A DNA stretch of 64,000 nt, taken from an uncultured Collinsella sp. Its GTDB lineage: Bacteria > Actinomycetota > Coriobacteriia > Coriobacteriales > Coriobacteriaceae. The position numbers and the translations under genes were made by a program. Location: NCBI GenBank assembly GCA_900541235.1, contig UQIW01000002.1, positions 1-64,000 on the forward strand, written 5' to 3'. Positions 61,823 through 64,000 of the stretch are shown one piece after another. The notes beneath the pieces are model-generated. The model worked only from the letters and a program-made list of their open reading frames with translations. It made no database searches and was not told where the DNA came from. The first letter of the stretch is position 1, and each line of letters starts with the position of its first letter.

Positions 61823-62092
61823 CTACGATTTCACCCAATCATCCCATGAGCCGTTTGTGCAGTTGCGCAGGTAAATGCCGTAGGATGCGTTGTTGCTCCA
61901 GAGAATCTGTGACCTGTATTTAACGTTATTGGCTATGATGACGTTGATGACGGTTATCCACGCGCCTTTGATCTCTGACGGGGCGTTATCTGGGTTGAAG
62001 GCCGTGTATAGTCCGGTTTCTGTCAAATCATTCAGCGAAATCTTGCTTTCGCCTTGGCTTATGTTTATAGACAGGCGCTGGGATACGGAATG
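61823..62092 (-). other. Silent tail-fibre cassette 4
   Basis: Minus strand, read from site 4 in phase: 89 residues (HSVSQRLSINISQGESK...) to TAG (complement of 61823-61825), ending in NCTNGSWDDWVKS, a common phage tail-fibre C-terminal pattern. It lies directly behind the expressed cassette in the same orientation. Confidence 0.85.
62080..62091 (-). repeat. Recombination site 4 (ATTCCGTATCCC)
   Basis: Minus orientation, directly after the stop of the expressed tail gene (TAG-C-site). Confidence 0.85.
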
Positions 62093-62422
62093 CTACTTAG
62101 TCCACAGTGTTTTGATATTGCCTGTAGTTCCGTACTGTAATTGGATGCCTTCTGCTTTCGATATGGTGACGTAAAGCGATTTGCCGTCCTTTAAACAGAA
62201 TTGCATTTGGATATAAGTGTCCTCGCCTGACCCCCACGAGCCGTAGGTAATGGCGGTAACGTCTCCCCAGAAGCTCGGAACTTGGGATACGGAATCCCCG
62301 AGTTTGTTGATTTGGTTGGCACAGTCGCTGATGCCCTTCTCCATGTTGTTGAGACGCGCAGCCGTGATGGCGGTCTTGGCGTCCTGCCAAACCTGCTTTG
62401 CGTAGGTCACAAGGTTTGCCAT
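62093..62422 (-). CDS. Phase-variable tail-fibre-like protein (expressed shufflon gene)
   Basis: 109 aa from ATG 62422 (AGAGAGGA upstream). Constant N-terminus of about 43 residues (MANLVTYAKQVWQDAK..., AARLNNMEKGISDC), with the LNNMEKGI motif common in phage tail-tip proteins. Then site 5 encodes DSVSQ, followed by the variable part (VPSFWGDVTAITYGSW...) to the TAG touching site 4. Recombination between site 5 and sites 1-3 would replace the variable part. It likely forms or decorates the receptor-binding tip; the BppU-like gene is directly upstream. Confidence 0.85.
   Translation of the reverse strand: MANLVTYAKQVWQDAKTAITAARLNNMEKGISDCANQINKLGDSVSQVPSFWGDVTAITYGSWGSGEDTYIQMQFCLKDGKSLYVTISKAEGIQLQYGTTGNIKTLWTK
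62284..62295 (-). repeat. Recombination site 5 (ATTCCGTATCCC), inside the expressed gene
   Basis: Minus orientation, in the coding sequence at the switch between constant and variable parts (GGG GAT TCC GTA TCC CAA). Confidence 0.85.
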
Positions 62423-62436
62423 GTCTAATCCTCTCT

Positions 62437-63231
62437 TTAAAGCGTGAAGGTCGTCCACGCGCCGATTTCGTCGATGATCGTGCTCGTCCCGGGCATCGTG
62501 CTCGCCCCGGGGAATACCGCCTTACCGGGCAAGTTCGCATCCCAGCGCTTGAATGACGCAATCTTGTGCGTGCCCTCGTTCGTCTGCATCCACAGTCCGC
62601 CGTCGACGCGCTTGTCTCGAGGCGGCTCGCCGGACTGCATGTAGTAGGGCTTGGTCGCGGCTGCGGCGGCGTTGGCCTGCTTGGCTGCGGCGGTAGCTGC
62701 GGATGCGGCTTTGTTCGCGGCGTCGGCATTAGCGTTTGCCGAAGCGGCAGAAGAGTCTGCTTTGCCGGCCGATGCGTTGGCTCGGTCGATGACCTGATTG
62801 AGGTTTGAGATCGTGTCGTATAGCTCCTTGACCGCATCGCCGCTGGTCGTGCCGGATTCTAGCGATACGAGGTTGCGGTCGACCGAAGCATGGAAGACGC
62901 GTGTGCAGACCACATCGGAGCCCTGCCAGAATTGGACGCAAAGATGCGCTGAATCGGTCTTGAGCACGCTGCCGGGTGCCGCGCACTCCCAGGTGGCAGT
63001 CTCGTATCCGCTGACCGAGTTCATCGTCTTGTAGCCGCTGTTGCCGCACCCATCGGCATACGCCAGCTTCGCCGTGATGCCGGCGGCGGACGTGATCGCC
63101 TTGCCGTTGTCCGTCAGCTTGACCAGAAGCGTGCGACCGTTTGAATCGCCGCCGGAGAGCATCACTGGCGGGATGTAATCGTTTGCCGTGTCCACATCGA
63201 TGGTGATGCGCCGGAAGTTGTCTAGAGCCAT
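62437..63231 (-). CDS. Phage baseplate upper protein (BppU-like)
   Basis: 264 aa; AGGGGG upstream. N-terminal domain (about 1-120; NFRRITIDVDTANDYIPPVMLSGGDSNGRTLLVKLTDNG) resembles BppU family baseplate proteins. It continues into an Ala-rich helical/coiled-coil stalk (about 135-195; ANASAGKADSSAASANANADAANK) and a C-terminal head. It probably carries the variable tip protein encoded next. Confidence 0.8.
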   Translation of the reverse strand: MALDNFRRITIDVDTANDYIPPVMLSGGDSNGRTLLVKLTDNGKAITSAAGITAKLAYADGCGNSGYKTMNSVSGYETATWECAAPGSVLKTDSAHLCVQFWQGSDVVCTRVFHASVDRNLVSLESGTTSGDAVKELYDTISNLNQVIDRANASAGKADSSAASANANADAANKAASAATAAAKQANAAAAATKPYYMQSGEPPRDKRVDGGLWMQTNEGTHKIASFKRWDANLPGKAVFPGASTMPGTSTIIDEIGAWTTFTL

Positions 63232-63287
63232 CTTGACCCCCTTAGTTGCTTGCTGCGGTCAATAATCGGACAGCTGTCCCCCGCCGG

Positions 63288-63341
63288 ATTAGCCTTGGTC
63301 GTGCTCGAACATCCAGCAAAGCTCTATCTGGTGGCTGATCA
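63288..63341 (-). CDS. Possible 17-residue phage peptide
   Basis: A short frame (MISHQIELCWMFEHDQG) begins on the stop of the upstream gene (ATGA) and ends before the BppU-like gene. Coupled start is the only support; it may be chance. Confidence 0.3.
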
Positions 63342-63725
63342 TTCGGTCGCCTCCAGCGCCTTGAGCGCAGCGAGCGCGGCCCTGAAGGCCTCGACCGGGT
63401 CGACGGCCTCGGTTCCCTCCCCCGTCTCGTCGGCCGTGGCCGGCTGCGGGTCGACGATGGCCGAGAGCGCGTCGAAGCACGCCACGGTGGCCGCCGTGCG
63501 CTTGTCGACGTAGGTTGGCTGCACGAACACGAAGTCCTTGCCCTGCGAACACGGCTCCGACACCTCCGGCGCCTTGACAACCTTGCGCGTCCCATCGCTC
63601 ATGACGGCGATGAATACCATGCCGTTCTTCTCGGCCTCGGCAAGCGCTTCCGCGTCGTAGCAGGTCAACTGCCCCTCGACGTTGCCAACAGGGTCATGCG
63701 CCATGTAGTCGACGATGTATGCCAT
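63339..63725 (-). CDS. Hypothetical phage tail-region protein
   Basis: 128 aa from ATG 63725, preferred over ATG 63731 because GAGG sits 7 bases before it. MAYIVDYMAHDPVGNVEGQL opening, mixed alpha/beta middle, acidic disordered stretch and an Ala-rich helix at the end (FRAALAALKALEATE). No family recognised; its location between tail genes suggests a structural or assembly role. Confidence 0.65.
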   Translation of the reverse strand: MAYIVDYMAHDPVGNVEGQLTCYDAEALAEAEKNGMVFIAVMSDGTRKVVKAPEVSEPCSQGKDFVFVQPTYVDKRTAATVACFDALSAIVDPQPATADETGEGTEAVDPVEAFRAALAALKALEATE

Positions 63726-63737
63726 TTGCATTCCTCT

Positions 63738-64000
63738 CTATCCAGTCGTTCCGACCGTTGAATACGATGTGAAGAGACCGTTGATTGTGTTTATAACGAA
63801 GGTCCCGTAATGCCATCCGACCGTGCCGTCGTGATTGTCGTGCACCTCTGAGACCAAGGGTTGAGACACGGAGCCGGTTCGTCCGTAGATCGTGGTAACG
63901 TTTCTGTCGGACGTCGCCGCGGTGGAGATGATTGGAGATGATATGCGGACACTTCCCTGCGCCTGCATCTGGATTCCGTAATAGACGGCCCCCGTGTCCG
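63738..64000 (-). CDS. Phage tail protein, C-terminal part only
   Basis: The frame is open to the window edge; the visible 87 residues (…GAVYYGIQMQAQGSVRISSPIIS, DNHDGTVGWHYGTFVINTINGLF) form a beta-rich C-terminus ending in TVGTTG. A methionine at 63968 is internal. Probably the end of a large tail or host-interaction protein. It contains TGSVSQ encoded by a sequence close to the shufflon core (10 of 12 bases). Confidence 0.6.
   Translation of the reverse strand, partial: DTGAVYYGIQMQAQGSVRISSPIISTAATSDRNVTTIYGRTGSVSQPLVSEVHDNHDGTVGWHYGTFVINTINGLFTSYSTVGTTG

Noticed and set aside
61128..62295. Regularly placed repeats as a CRISPR array
   Set aside because: The 12-bp repeats are too short, unevenly spaced (about 190-470 bases), occur in both orientations, and the spacers are in-frame coding sequence. 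No cas genes are present.

Overview
The window looks like a chromosome segment of a high-GC coriobacterial actinobacterium, most probably Collinsella (this is inference from gene content). It combines actinobacterial traits (a GarA-like FHA protein next to a MerR regulator, a LexA/LysM divergon) with genes more typical of Firmicutes (RNase Y, SpoVS, RNase J, RodZ-FtsK-RimO-PgsA-CinA-RecA order). The right end carries a prophage.

Layout. 1-5.2 kb is accessory: the end of an LPXTG surface protein, a membrane-anchored GIY-YIG-like protein, an unknown gene, a DUF4160 gene pair, a DUF3825 protein, tRNA-Val and a large protein with a nuclease-fold-like C-terminus. 5.2-6.85 kb holds tRNA-Ile/Met(CAT) and two tRNA-Ala(GGC) genes, each Ala copy preceded by a copy of an inverted-repeat element. 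6.87-23.95 kb is a long plus-strand housekeeping run: ABC-F, site-2 protease, scpA, scpB, rluB, cmk, plsC, ispH, DUF512, der, plsY, gpsA, rpe, cysteine desulfurase, Nif3, zinc ribbon, coaBC. tRNA-Pro follows. 24.4-29.3 kb has a CDP-alcohol phosphatidyltransferase, FHA, MerR, apt, an NlpC/P60 hydrolase and DegV. 29.3-35.7 kb has a DUF1836 regulator, trxB, a glycolipid glycosyltransferase, dut-nrdR, and the divergent LysM/lexA pair with three SOS boxes. 35.7-58.0 kb is a long minus-strand housekeeping run: recO, rpsO, pnp, rnj, ftsK, rodZ, yajQ, rimO, pgsA, cinA, recA, recX, rny, a GHKL ATPase, spoVS, miaB, miaA, hflX.

58.0-64.0 kb is one end of a prophage. On the minus strand are tail/baseplate genes and a lysis module (coiled-coil membrane protein, holin, amidase, small membrane protein, terminator). 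Between them lies the most notable feature: a plus-strand tyrosine recombinase whose stop codon lies in the first of five copies of a 12-bp site (ATTCCGTATCCC). The sites bound one expressed and four silent alternative 3' ends of a small tail-fibre-like gene, and each silent end reads in frame from its site. The arrangement is that of a shufflon (recombinase-driven multi-segment inversion), expected to switch the tail-tip adhesin.

Other unexplained signals: an 11-bp-phased TTTGGTC array seen at two distant loci, two families of long palindromic intergenic repeats (one with compensatory stem changes), and a shared operator-like 17-mer in front of degV and the DUF1836 gene.
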